Shown here piece after piece: positions 30,097 to 39,463 of a stretch of 64,000 bases of DNA (positions are counted from its first letter, which is position 1; each line of letters begins with the position of its first letter). Below the pieces are notes generated by a model that had not been told where the DNA came from, made no database searches, and saw nothing but the letters and a program-made list of their open reading frames with translations. This DNA comes from Nitratireductor indicus C115 (lineage in GTDB: Bacteria > Pseudomonadota > Alphaproteobacteria > Rhizobiales > Rhizobiaceae), in assembly GCF_000300515.1 (NCBI RefSeq), contig NZ_AMSI01000013.1, forward strand, positions 62,001 to 126,000, read 5' to 3'. Both the position numbers and the translations under genes were made by a program.

Positions 30097-31416
30097 TCAA
30101 CTGGCGTCGGGATCCTGATCGCGCTGTGGCTGTCCTGCGCGCCCGCGCCCGAATGTATAGCCCGTTTCAACGGCCTGCTTGCCGAACTTGGCACGCAGGC
30201 TGTCGATGGCGCCCTCGGCCATGGCGCGCTTGTGCGACAGGCGGTCCACCAGATCAGGCGGATCGGCCTTGGCGGCATCCGTCAGGTCGCTGACACCGAT
30301 CCCGATGAGGCGAAAGCGCGTGCCGTCGAGCTCGCGCTTGAGCATGTCGAGCCCGGTATGGAATATCCGGTCGGCGAGGCGGGTGGGATCGCCCAGTTGC
30401 CGGTTGCGTGTGCGGATACGGAAATCCGCCGTCTTGAGCTTGAGAACGACGGTGCGGCCTGCAATATCGGCCTTCTTGAGCCGCGCCGAAACCCGCTCGG
30501 ACAAGGCGCGCAGTACCGGCACGAGATCGTCGGGACTGGAAAGGTCGGTGTTGAAGGTTGTTTCCGACGAAACGCTCTTGGCTTCGGAGTTGGCTTTCAC
30601 ACTGCGTTCGTCCAGTCCTCGCGAAAGGTGGAATAGCCGGTCGCCCATTGTGCCATAGCGGCGCATTAATTCGCTGCGTTCCATGGTCTGCAATTGTCCG
30701 ATCGTGCGCAGGCCGTCGGAGGCGAGTGTCGCGGCGAAGGCCTTGCCTACGCCCCAGATCAGCGAGACGGGCTGGCCGCTGAGAAAGGACACGGCTTCCG
30801 CCTTGCCGATGACTGAAAAGCCACGCGGCTTGTTCAGGTCGGAAGCGACTTTTGCGAGGAATTTGCAGTAGGAAAGACCGACGGAGGCGCTTATTCCCAC
30901 CTCTTGTTCCACCTGCCTGGCAAAGCGCGCCAGCACCAGCGCAGGAGGTGCGCCATGCAGGCGCTCCGTTCCCGACAGGTCGAGAAAGGCCTCGTCGATG
31001 GAAAGCGGCTCCACCATCGGCGTCAGCGCCTGCATCATCTCACGGACCTGTTTGCCGACGCTGGCATATTTCTCCATGTTCGGCTTGATGACGACAGCTT
31101 CGGGACAGGCTTCGAGCGCCTTGAACATGGGCATGGCCGAACGCACCCCATGGATGCGGGCGATGTAACAGGCGGTCGAAACCACCCCGCGCTTGCCGCC
31201 GCCCACGATCACCGGCCGGTCGCGCAGCGCTGGATTGTCGCGCTTTTCGACCGCGGCATAAAAGGCGTCGCAGTCGATATGGGCGAGCGATAGTTCGCTC
31301 AGTTCGGCATGGCGCAGCATGCGCGGGCTTCCGCACGCACGGCAACGCCGCTCCGGCGCCGCTGCAGGCGTCAGGCAATCGCGGCACAGACCGTGGAGTA
31401 GGACGCTGACAGTCAT
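30097..31416 (-). CDS. dinB: DNA polymerase IV with N-terminal zinc-finger-like extension
   Basis: Y-family translesion polymerase, 439 residues from the ATG at 31416. Catalytic acids are Asp48 ([13 protein letters not shown]) and Asp141/Glu142 ([12 protein letters not shown]); the thumb and little-finger domains follow. Residues 11-28 hold a CxxC...CxxC pattern (Cys11, Cys14, Cys25, Cys28) that is not in E. coli DinB and looks like a small zinc-binding module; alphaproteobacterial DinB proteins often carry it. No obvious canonical beta-clamp peptide could be confirmed at the C-terminus. A perfect LexA-type box lies 12 bp before the start, so expression should be SOS-inducible. Confidence 0.95.
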   Translation of the reverse strand: MTVSVLLHGLCRDCLTPAAAPERRCRACGSPRMLRHAELSELSLAHIDCDAFYAAVEKRDNPALRDRPVIVGGGKRGVVSTACYIARIHGVRSAMPMFKALEACPEAVVIKPNMEKYASVGKQVREMMQALTPMVEPLSIDEAFLDLSGTERLHGAPPALVLARFARQVEQEVGISASVGLSYCKFLAKVASDLNKPRGFSVIGKAEAVSFLSGQPVSLIWGVGKAFAATLASDGLRTIGQLQTMERSELMRRYGTMGDRLFHLSRGLDERSVKANSEAKSVSSETTFNTDLSSPDDLVPVLRALSERVSARLKKADIAGRTVVLKLKTADFRIRTRNRQLGDPTRLADRIFHTGLDMLKRELDGTRFRLIGIGVSDLTDAAKADPPDLVDRLSHKRAMAEGAIDSLRAKFGKQAVETGYTFGRGRAGQPQRDQDPDAS

Positions 31417-31427
31417 GGCCAGTCTAC

Positions 31428-31442
31428 GAACAGAAAGAGAAC
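31428..31442 (-). promoter_or_regulatory. LexA (SOS) box at dinB
   Basis: GAACAGAAAGAGAAC on the plus strand, an exact GAAC-N7-GAAC match (GTTC-N7-GTTC on the coding strand), 12-26 bp upstream of the dinB ATG. LexA here would block the promoter or the earliest transcribed bases. Confidence 0.75.
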
Positions 31443-31552
31443 ATGCATCATAGCCGATACGGTGCCGCGGCTCAATCGGCCTGTTGTCAGGAGGGTTTTG
31501 GAGGCTATGCGTCCTTTCGCATGAAGCAAGGACGCTCGATCTTCCAGTTGCC

Positions 31553-31600
31553 GCAGTCATGGGGACGTCAAGTGTTCCCCTGACTTGTTCCCCTGACTGC
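31553..31600. repeat. Degenerate intergenic palindrome with a 13-bp tandem duplication
   Basis: TGTTCCCCTGACT is repeated perfectly in tandem (31573-31585 and 31586-31598). GCAGTCATGGGGA at 31553-31565 pairs imperfectly with TCCCCTGACTGC at 31589-31600. The right arm and its flank (CTGACTGCGAAATGCTC) closely match the arm of the cleaner palindrome at 53228-53269, so these look like two members of one intergenic repeat family. The 212 bp between dinB and the methyltransferase gene hold this, the SOS box and a small hairpin (31509-31535). Confidence 0.55.
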
Positions 31601-31628
31601 GAAATGCTCCCGTACCTGGTGCTCGCGG

Positions 31629-32105
31629 TCAAATCCAGCGCCGCACCTTCTTCTGGTAGTCGCGGTATTTTTTGCCGAAGCGCAAGGCGAGATGTTTCTC
31701 CTCGGGCTCGATGGCAAGCTTGAAGGTCATGAACCCGGCAAGGAAGACGAAAAGCAGGAACCACGGGTTGCCGGTAACGAAGCCAAGCCCTGCGACCAGC
31801 ATGCTGTTGCCGAGATAGATCGGGTTGCGGCTGATCGCGAAAGGGCCGTCCGTCACGAGAGCATGGGCGCCCTGATGCGGCAGGATCGTGGTTTTGGCTT
31901 GGAAAAGCGTGCGCATGGCCTGAACGTCGATGAACACGAAGCCAGCGATCATCAGCCATCCGAGAGCAAAGAGTATGTCGGATAGCGGTGCACCGAACCA
32001 GGGCAGGGGATAGGCGAGCCCTGCAGCGACGGAGGCGGCTATCGCGATGAGGTAGATGATGGGTGGCCAGGGAAATCGGCTGGGTCTTTGCTCATGGTCT
32101 TTCAT
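31629..32105 (-). CDS. Isoprenylcysteine carboxyl methyltransferase (ICMT)-family membrane protein
   Basis: A 158-residue membrane protein with about four hydrophobic helices. The C-terminal region has the SAM-binding signature of this family: [17 protein letters not shown], then [23 protein letters not shown]. Bacterial members methylate unknown small molecules or lipids, since bacteria have no prenylated CaaX proteins. It overlaps the upstream DUF1624 gene by 14 bp, so the two are coupled in one operon. Confidence 0.88.
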   Translation of the reverse strand: MKDHEQRPSRFPWPPIIYLIAIAASVAAGLAYPLPWFGAPLSDILFALGWLMIAGFVFIDVQAMRTLFQAKTTILPHQGAHALVTDGPFAISRNPIYLGNSMLVAGLGFVTGNPWFLLFVFLAGFMTFKLAIEPEEKHLALRFGKKYRDYQKKVRRWI

Positions 32106-33090
32106 TCGTCCCGTCCCGCTCTTGCATGATGGCCCCCGTCTCGGCGGTCATAGTGCATTCGGACGCGATCTCGCTCAAGCGGGATTCGTTACGGGCGTCC
32201 GAGCGCGCAGACATAACGGATTCCAGGCGGTTTTCGGAACGCAGGACTTCGGTGAAACAGTCGCAATATGCCTTGCAGAACGCCGCATCGCGCGTTTCGG
32301 AACATTGCTGCGTGCATGCGTTGACAAAGCGGGCTTCGGTGGTGGCGAGCGCCGGCGGAAAGACCTGCGATACGGCCCATACGCACGCGATCAGCACCGG
32401 CTGGTGCAGGAGATAGAAAGCAAGACTATGCTGGCCGGCAAGCCGCAAGGGCGCAGACCAATTGCCCGTGCGGACGAGCGCCATACGGTCCAGAAGCCCG
32501 CTGTCACGGGCGAGGCGGCCTGCGGCGATACCGGCCAGAACGGCGCCGAACCATGGAAAGAGAGGCACATAGTCGTTTGAATGGGGACGAAAGGTGGAAA
32601 GCCCGACCCACCACAAGGCCGGATTGTCGAAGACGAGGGCGGAGAAATAGTAAGGCAGTGCGACCGTACCGGCAGCGAGGGCAAGCACCAGCCAGACCGG
32701 CAAATGCAGGAACAAGAGCCCGAGCAGGCTCGCAAGCGCGATATGATGCAGGATGCCGAAAAAGATGAAGCCGGAAGGGAAGATCGCCCATGTGGCCGCT
32801 GTGATCGCCGCTGCCGCGACGATCACCATGGCGAGGCGTTTGAGGAAGGGCGGCCAGCGCACCCCTTTCGCGTGGGCCAGAAACAGGCTCACCCCCACGA
32901 GAAACAGGAACGAAGTGGCAATCGACCTTGCAAAGAGGCGCCATCCGCCCGTCACCGCCGTTCCCGGTTCCATGTAACCGAACAGCTCTAGGTCCCAGCC
33001 GAAATGATAGACAGCCATGGCGAGTAGTGCGATGCCGCGCGCAATGTCGATGAGTTCGACGCGTGACTTCTTTATTGCGGCATGCCGCAT
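32092..33090 (-). CDS. DUF1624 / heparan-alpha-glucosaminide acetyltransferase-like membrane protein with Cys-rich tail
   Basis: A 332-residue polytopic membrane protein. The N-terminus RVELIDIARGIALLAMAVYHFGWDLE is the hallmark of the DUF1624/YeiB-HGSNAT-like acyltransferase group, with about seven or eight hydrophobic segments up to residue 250. The C-terminal 80 residues are soluble and carry a cysteine cluster, Cys259, 263, 272, 276 and 278 (NACTQQC, FCKAYCDC), unusual for the domain. The start at 33090 (MRHAAIKKSR) looks right; an in-frame start at 33159 adds a non-conserved leader. Substrate unknown; probably an envelope acyl-group transfer. Confidence 0.82.
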   Translation of the reverse strand: MRHAAIKKSRVELIDIARGIALLAMAVYHFGWDLELFGYMEPGTAVTGGWRLFARSIATSFLFLVGVSLFLAHAKGVRWPPFLKRLAMVIVAAAAITAATWAIFPSGFIFFGILHHIALASLLGLLFLHLPVWLVLALAAGTVALPYYFSALVFDNPALWWVGLSTFRPHSNDYVPLFPWFGAVLAGIAAGRLARDSGLLDRMALVRTGNWSAPLRLAGQHSLAFYLLHQPVLIACVWAVSQVFPPALATTEARFVNACTQQCSETRDAAFCKAYCDCFTEVLRSENRLESVMSARSDARNESRLSEIASECTMTAETGAIMQERDGTNERP

Positions 33091-33171
33091 GGGCAGTGGT
33101 CCTGGTTTGATCCTATTGTTTATAGGTGTATCAGTTATCGCGAATAGCGGCTGAAACAAGGAGACCAGTTC

Positions 33172-34005
33172 ATGCAGACCGTCGAAGCCAACGGTGCCTC
33201 CATTCCCGTGATCGGACTTGGAACCTGGACGCTGAAGGACAAGGCCTGCGCCGACATGGTTTCACGGGCCATCTCGCTCGGTTATCGCCATCTGGACACA
33301 GCCGCTTCCTACGGCAACGAAGAAGCCGTGGGAGAAGGGTTGCGCGCCTCGGGCGTTGCAAGAAACGATATTTTCGTGACCACCAAAGTCTGGTGGACGG
33401 ATATTGCGCCGGCTGATCTGGCGCGTTCGGCGGAAGCGAGCCTGTCTCGCCTTGGGCTCGATCATGTCGACCTGCTTCTTATTCACTGGCCGAATCCGCA
33501 AGTGCCGCTCGCCGATAGCATCGGTGCCCTGAACCTTATGCGAGAGCGCGGTCTGGCGCGGCATATCGGCGTTTCGAACTTTCCGACTGCCCTGCTTGCC
33601 GAGGCACTGCGTCTGTCCGATGCGCCGCTGGTGGCCAATCAGGTGGAAAATCATCCCTATCTGGACCAGTCGAAGGTGTATCGCGCCTGCCGTGAGGCCG
33701 GTATGGCAATGGTCTCCTATTGCCCGCTTGCGCGCGGTGGCCGGCTTTTCGAGGAACCTGCGGTGAGCAAGGCGGCTGCCCGTCACGGCAAGACGCCGGC
33801 GCAGATCGTGCTGCGCTGGCAGGTTCAGCAGGATGGCATCGTTGCCATCCCCAGAACGAGCAATCCGGAGCGGCTTTCAGAAAATATCGGACTTTTCGAT
33901 TTTTCCCTGAGCGAGGAGGAAATGGCTGCTATCTCGGCTTTGCGCGGCGCCGGTCAGCGCATTTGCGATTATGATTTCTCGCCAGCTTGGGACGAAGTTG
34001 AATAG
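33172..34005 (+). CDS. Aldo/keto reductase (2,5-diketo-D-gluconate reductase type)
   Basis: A 277-residue NADPH-dependent (alpha/beta)8-barrel oxidoreductase. The catalytic tetrad is present: Asp42, Tyr47 (LDTAASYGNE), Lys72 (TTKVWW) and His105 (LIHWPNP). IGVSNF and the C-terminal AIPRTSNPERLSENIGLFDF cofactor segment are typical. It reduces aldehydes or keto-sugars; the physiological substrate cannot be set. ACAAGGAG lies before the start. Monocistronic, divergent from the DUF1624 gene. Confidence 0.93.
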   Translation: MQTVEANGASIPVIGLGTWTLKDKACADMVSRAISLGYRHLDTAASYGNEEAVGEGLRASGVARNDIFVTTKVWWTDIAPADLARSAEASLSRLGLDHVDLLLIHWPNPQVPLADSIGALNLMRERGLARHIGVSNFPTALLAEALRLSDAPLVANQVENHPYLDQSKVYRACREAGMAMVSYCPLARGGRLFEEPAVSKAAARHGKTPAQIVLRWQVQQDGIVAIPRTSNPERLSENIGLFDFSLSEEEMAAISALRGAGQRICDYDFSPAWDEVE

Positions 34006-34126
34006 CCGGCGCAATCGCTGGTTAACCCGGCGTTAGCTCATGCCGGTTATCTTGCAGAACTATGAGTGTCTGGATCGCGCTTGGGGGGTGTTCTGACACA
34101 AGGGCCTTGGGGAAGGTTATCCGCGC

Positions 34127-35203
34127 ATGCTGCAGACTTCCAGCGCATCGAACGATCGCTCTGGCGATATCGCCACGACCATTGCTGACTGCATGAAACG
34201 CATGGGCGTGGTCGGGCTGCCGCGCAACTATGAGATATTCTACGAGGTTTACGCCGGATCCAACCGCGATCTGGCACGCGATTTCGCCGCATTGGAAGGG
34301 CGCCTGACGCAGGATGCGCTCGACAAGCTCGCGATGAAGCATTTCGCCCAGAGCAACCGCGACGCCATCGTCGAGAGTGCCCAGAACCAGATCGCTATCC
34401 GCGCCGAGGAAATCCTTTCCCTTCTTGGCCGCGAACGCAGTTCGCTTGAAAAATTCGGGGTGATCCTTGACCAGACTTCGAACGGTCTGGGCTCCAATGC
34501 CGATCTTTCGCGCGATATTTTATGCAAGATCGTAGGCATCATGGCAGCGGCAACCGAAACGACGATCCAGCAAGGGCGCCAGATCAGCCAGGCGATGGCC
34601 GAGAAATCGGAAGAGCTGGAAAAGATGCGCAGCCAGCTCGAACAATATAAGCGTCTGGCCGACACCGACCCGCTCACCAAGGTCTGGAATCGCCGCGCCT
34701 TCGACAAGCGCATGGCACGCATCTACGACGATCCGCGTTCCATCATGTATCACGCGTTGATCCTCATCGATATCGACGGCTTCAAGAGCTTCAACGATCA
34801 GTTCGGCCATCCGATCGGCGACCGGGTGCTGCAGATCGTGGCCCGCCTTCTGAAAGTCCAGGGCAATGCGGACAGTTTTCTGGCGCGCACCGGTGGCGAG
34901 GAATTCGCGCTCATTGTCTATGGATTGAGCGAAGATGCGACCATGACACTTGCCGAGACGGCGCGCGCCACCGTCGAGCAGGCCGAGTTCGTCCTCGGTC
35001 CCTCGGGGCGCAATTACGGACCGATTCGCATCTCGCTTGGCGTTTGCATGGCTTCCGAGGCCAACGATGCCGACGATCTCTACACCAAGGCGGATCAGGC
35101 ACTTTATGGCTCGAAGCTCGATGGGCGCAACCGCGCCACGCTTTATTCGCGCAATCCCAAGGGGTCTTTTGCCAAGAACTGGCTTATCTATCGCAAGGAC
35201 TGA
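34127..35203 (+). CDS. GGDEF-domain diguanylate cyclase
   Basis: Makes cyclic di-GMP. The 358-residue protein has a helical N-terminal region of about 150 residues with no recognisable sensor domain, a coiled coil (about 150-175, KSEELEKMRSQLEQYKRLADTDPL), and a GGDEF domain with GGEEF at 256-260. The active-site signature is intact, so it should be active. The RxxD inhibitory I-site expected five residues before GGEEF reads NADS, so product feedback may be absent. No membrane helices or signal peptide, so probably cytosolic. GGAAGG precedes the start. Confidence 0.93.
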   Translation: MLQTSSASNDRSGDIATTIADCMKRMGVVGLPRNYEIFYEVYAGSNRDLARDFAALEGRLTQDALDKLAMKHFAQSNRDAIVESAQNQIAIRAEEILSLLGRERSSLEKFGVILDQTSNGLGSNADLSRDILCKIVGIMAAATETTIQQGRQISQAMAEKSEELEKMRSQLEQYKRLADTDPLTKVWNRRAFDKRMARIYDDPRSIMYHALILIDIDGFKSFNDQFGHPIGDRVLQIVARLLKVQGNADSFLARTGGEEFALIVYGLSEDATMTLAETARATVEQAEFVLGPSGRNYGPIRISLGVCMASEANDADDLYTKADQALYGSKLDGRNRATLYSRNPKGSFAKNWLIYRKD

Positions 35204-35363
35204 CCGAAACGGGAACTGTTAGTGTCGTGTGCAAATCCGACGCAATGTCCTATAGTCCGGCGGGGATGCGCAGAATTTTGCCTAAATTGTGCGTCACGGG
35301 CAGTCTGGGGATTGCCAAGCACGATTCTTTTCGCGGTATTTCAGAGAAGTGAGGACACCGACC

Positions 35364-36023
35364 ATGTTGAAGAAATCCATCGCTGTCGCGCTCGTTGCCG
35401 GGCTGACGGCCGGCTGCGTGACCAGCACCGACCCATATACGGGACAGCAGAAGATCTCCAATACGGCCGGTGGTGCAGCCCTTGGCGCACTGGCTGGCGC
35501 TGGCGTCGGTCTTCTGGCGGGTGGCGATGATCGACGCAACGCCCTGATCGGTGCCGGTATCGGTGCTCTGGCCGGCGGCGCGGTCGGCTCCTATATGGAT
35601 CAGCAGGAAGCCCAGCTGCGCGGTCAGTTGCAGGGAACGGGTGTCAGCGTCACCCGCCAGGGCGACTACATCATCCTGAACATGCCTTCCAACATCACCT
35701 TCGCGACCGATTCCTCGACCATCCAGCCTGCCTTCTACGGCACGCTGAACTCGGTCGCCCTCGTGTTGCAGAAATATAACCGCACCCTTGTCGACGTTTT
35801 CGGCCATACGGATTCGACAGGCAACGACAATTACAACCTTCAGCTCTCACAGCGCCGCGCCGGTGCCGTGGCGAATTACCTGACGGGCCAGGGGGTCAAC
35901 GGCCAGCGCTTTGCGGTGATCGGAGAGGGCGAAACGCAGCCCATCGCGTCCAACGCCACGCCGGAAGGCCGCGCGCAGAACCGTCGCGTCGAAATCCGCC
36001 TGTCGCCGCTCACGGGCGCCTGA
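35364..36023 (+). CDS. OmpA-family outer-membrane lipoprotein
   Basis: A 219-residue lipoprotein that anchors the outer membrane to peptidoglycan. The signal is MLKKSIAVALVAGLTAGC with lipidated Cys18; residue 19 is Val, not Asp, so outer-membrane sorting is expected. Residues about 36-80 are two glycine-zipper stretches (GALAGAGVGLLAGG, GAGIGALAGGAVGSYM). The C-terminal OmpA domain (about 105-215) includes VDVFGHTDSTGNDNYNLQLS and AQNRRVEIRLSP, with the peptidoglycan-binding Asp and Arg. I chose Met at 35364 with GAGGAC upstream. A TATAGT at 35251-35256 may be the -10. Similar to YiaD. Confidence 0.94.
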   Translation: MLKKSIAVALVAGLTAGCVTSTDPYTGQQKISNTAGGAALGALAGAGVGLLAGGDDRRNALIGAGIGALAGGAVGSYMDQQEAQLRGQLQGTGVSVTRQGDYIILNMPSNITFATDSSTIQPAFYGTLNSVALVLQKYNRTLVDVFGHTDSTGNDNYNLQLSQRRAGAVANYLTGQGVNGQRFAVIGEGETQPIASNATPEGRAQNRRVEIRLSPLTGA

Positions 36024-36050
36024 AGCATATTGCAGTTTTCGAACGAAAAA

Positions 36051-36083
36051 GGCCGCCGGATCATTCCGGCGGCCTTTTCTTTT
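36051..36083. terminator. Bidirectional terminator between the OmpA-like gene and psuG
   Basis: A perfect 10 bp stem GGCCGCCGGA/TCCGGCGGCC with a four-base loop, followed by TTTTCTTTT on the plus strand and preceded by AAAAA, which gives a U-run for the opposite direction too. It lies between two convergent stops. Confidence 0.9.
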
Positions 36084-36097
36084 GTCGGGGCCATCCT

Positions 36098-37015
36098 TCA
36101 GCCGGCTGCAATGGCGCGTGCGATGCGCGCCGCGAGGCGGGCATTGTTTTTAACAAGAGCGATATTGGTGGCCAGACTGGCACCATCGGTCAGTTCGAGG
36201 ATGCGCGAAAGCAGGAATGGTGTCACATCCTTGCCTGAAACGCCGCCCGTCCGTGCATCGTCCTGCGCCTTTGCGATATATCCGGCCATTTCTTCGGCAG
36301 AGATTTCATCTTCCGCCGGTACCGGATTGGCAATCAGCATGCCACCCTCGATGCCAAGCGTTGCCCGCGTTGCCTGAAAACGCGCGATCGCTTCCGGCGT
36401 ATCGAGACGCAGCGGCGCTTTGTGGGGCGATTGGCGCGACCAGAAGGCCGGCATGACGTCTGTTCCATAGGCGACCACCGGAACACCGCGTGTCTCCAGC
36501 ACCTCAAGCGTCTTTTCAGTATCGAGAATGGCCTTGGGCCCGGCCGAGACCACGATGACGGTTGTGCGGGCGAGTTCATCGAGATCGGCCGAAATGTCGA
36601 AACTCGTTTCCGCCCCCTTGTGGACGCCCCCGATCCCTCCGGTGGCGAAGACAGCGATACCTGCGCGCCGCGCAGCGATCATGGTGGCGGCAACGGTGGT
36701 TCCGCCGCTTCTCCCTTCCGCAAGGGCGAAGGCGAGATCGGCGCGGGAAAGCTTCATCGTTCCGCTTGCCTTGGCCAGCGCCACGCGCTCGGCCTCGGAA
36801 AGCCCGACCTTGAGACGGCCGTCGATGACCGCAATCGTGGCTGGCACTGCGCCTTCTGCACGCACCAGATCTTCCACTTGCGCCGCCATCTCATTGTTGC
36901 GCGGCCAGGGCATGCCATGGGTGATGATGGTGCTTTCGAGCGCCACCACGGGCAAGCCCGCTTCAAGGGCTTCGGCGACCTCGGGGTGGATGTCGAGGAT
37001 ATTTTTGGACCGCAC
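36098..37015 (-). CDS. psuG: Pseudouridine-5'-phosphate glycosidase
   Basis: Splits pseudouridine 5'-phosphate into uracil and ribose 5-phosphate, salvaging a base modification released by RNA turnover. The 305-residue protein has the family hallmarks: VVALESTIITHGMPWPRN (with Glu27), SGGTTVAATM, GGVHKGAETSFDISADL and GKDVTPFLL. It starts 13 bp after the psuK stop and is the second gene of the psuK-psuG operon. The product ends at a shared terminator. I see no dedicated transporter or regulator nearby. Confidence 0.96.
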   Translation of the reverse strand: MRSKNILDIHPEVAEALEAGLPVVALESTIITHGMPWPRNNEMAAQVEDLVRAEGAVPATIAVIDGRLKVGLSEAERVALAKASGTMKLSRADLAFALAEGRSGGTTVAATMIAARRAGIAVFATGGIGGVHKGAETSFDISADLDELARTTVIVVSAGPKAILDTEKTLEVLETRGVPVVAYGTDVMPAFWSRQSPHKAPLRLDTPEAIARFQATRATLGIEGGMLIANPVPAEDEISAEEMAGYIAKAQDDARTGGVSGKDVTPFLLSRILELTDGASLATNIALVKNNARLAARIARAIAAG

Positions 37016-37028
37016 GGGTTCTGCTCCT

Positions 37029-37973
37029 TCAGGAAACGGCGCGCGCTGCCGGTACGCGGGCGAGGGCGGCGCTGAAAATGGTAGTGTCGAATTCGGGCGC
37101 TGCCGAGGCGCTGCCGATGGCTATGCCGGCGCCTGCAATGCCGTGGCGAACGGCTTCGCTCAGGCTTTCGCCATTCATCAGGGCTGCCATGGTTGCCCCG
37201 GCAAGCGCATCGCCCGCGCCGGTGACATCGGCAATCCTCTCGATGGTGGGGGGCTCGATCTCGAATATGCCATTCTGGTCGAACAGCAAGATGAGGCCGC
37301 TTCCAGCGGTGATGACACCCGCGGAAAGGCCAAGGGCCTCGAGTTTTAGCACGGCGTCGCTCAGCGGGCCTGCTTCAGCAAGGCCGGCAAGCGCGCGCGC
37401 CTCCCGCCCGTTCATGAAGAGGACCGATAGGTCGCGCAGGGATGGCAGCAGCCGGCCTGCCTTGGCCGGCGATACGGCGATGGCGCCGAAAAGCCTTGCG
37501 TCGCGCTGTGTCGCAAGTGCGGCAATCGCCTCGGCCGGCATATTGGCGTCGCAGAGCAGGGCATCGACGCCTGCAATCGCCTCACGCAGCTTGCGCCGGC
37601 GCATCTGGCGCGGGAAGGTGCGCTCATAGAGCTCCATATCCGCAAGCCCGGTGATGAGCTCCCCATGGTCGTCCAGGATGGCGGTGTAGCTCGGCGTCGT
37701 GCGGTCGAGAAACACGCAGGAAAGGTCTTCTATTCCGCTTGCAGCAATGGCCTCCGTCACCCGTTCCCCGCCTGCATCTCCGCCACGCACGGAAAAAAGA
37801 GAGACGTGAATGCCGCGTTGTACCGCGCAACGAGCCGCATTGAGGACCCCGCCGCCCACATCCTCGCGCATGTGGCCGGGGTTGGAGGTGGCGGGAATAT
37901 GGGGGCCAGACAGCCGGCCACGGCGATCGATATGCGCACCGCCCATGGCAAGCAGGCGAGGGGTATTCGTCAC
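37029..37973 (-). CDS. psuK: PfkB-family sugar kinase, probably pseudouridine kinase
   Basis: Phosphorylates pseudouridine to the 5'-phosphate used by PsuG; the assignment rests on PfkB motifs plus the psuG neighbour. The 314-residue product has GGAHIDRRG at the N-terminus, the VGGGVLNAAR substrate loop and the anion hole/catalytic base DVTGAGDALAGA. I use the GTG at 37973 because GGGGAGGAG lies 6 bp before it; a longer ATG frame to 38021 would place that ribosome site inside the gene. It leads the operon and is divergent from recA. Confidence 0.88.
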   Translation of the reverse strand: MTNTPRLLAMGGAHIDRRGRLSGPHIPATSNPGHMREDVGGGVLNAARCAVQRGIHVSLFSVRGGDAGGERVTEAIAASGIEDLSCVFLDRTTPSYTAILDDHGELITGLADMELYERTFPRQMRRRKLREAIAGVDALLCDANMPAEAIAALATQRDARLFGAIAVSPAKAGRLLPSLRDLSVLFMNGREARALAGLAEAGPLSDAVLKLEALGLSAGVITAGSGLILLFDQNGIFEIEPPTIERIADVTGAGDALAGATMAALMNGESLSEAVRHGIAGAGIAIGSASAAPEFDTTIFSAALARVPAARAVS

Positions 37974-38129
37974 GTCACGCTCCTCCCCGGCGAATCGCAT
38001 CGACGGACGCGACATGACCAACCCCTTCTACAGTATGCGCTGAACGGTTGCGCACAGGAGATATGGAATGCTGCGCACAAAATAAGAACAAATATGAAAT
38101 ATGAAGAAAAAACAATAAGATAATCCCTA

Positions 38130-38158
38130 TTGCAAAAATGGAACAAAAAGGGTACGAA
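38130..38158 (+). promoter_or_regulatory. Candidate recA promoter
   Basis: TTGCAA (38130-38135), a 17 bp spacer and TACGAA (38153-38158), 57 bp before the recA start. The SOS box falls inside the spacer and -10, which is the expected place for LexA repression. The 241 bp between psuK and recA are AT-rich around 38080-38125. Confidence 0.55.
38141..38155 (+). promoter_or_regulatory. LexA (SOS) box of recA, one mismatch
   Basis: GAACAAAAAGGGTAC fits GAAC-N7-GAAC except that the second half-site reads GTAC. It overlaps the proposed recA spacer and -10. Such GTAC variants are plausible at recA in this order; the position makes the assignment likely. Confidence 0.68.
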
Positions 38159-38214
38159 TAAACATCGCGGATTTGGCGGAACCGCTCCCATTGACGACGA
38201 AGGGGTGTTGTATC

Positions 38215-39300
<1,086 letters not shown>

Positions 39301-39336
39301 GGTTCCCGGCGGTTTTCATCGCTGGCTGAATGACGG

Positions 39337-39364
39337 GCGGCGGAGGATGAAAATCCTCCGCCGC
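39337..39364 (+). terminator. Terminator hairpin downstream of recA
   Basis: A perfect 12 bp stem GCGGCGGAGGAT/ATCCTCCGCCGC with a GAAA tetraloop, 36 bp after the recA stop. The following T-run is broken (TTCCGTTT), so efficiency is uncertain. Confidence 0.72.
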
Positions 39365-39463
39365 TTCCGTTTCGGGATTTCTGGACACGATTGGGTGCTG
39401 ACGCTAAAAGGCGAACACCTGTTTCCCGCATCTGTCGCGCGGGGCTCTCGCAAAGGCTGAAAC

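Noticed and set aside
31574-31590. GTTC-N9-GTTC in the dinB-ICMT gap as another SOS box
   Set aside because: The spacing is 9, not 7, and it comes from the 13-bp tandem duplication. A perfect box already exists at 31428-31442.
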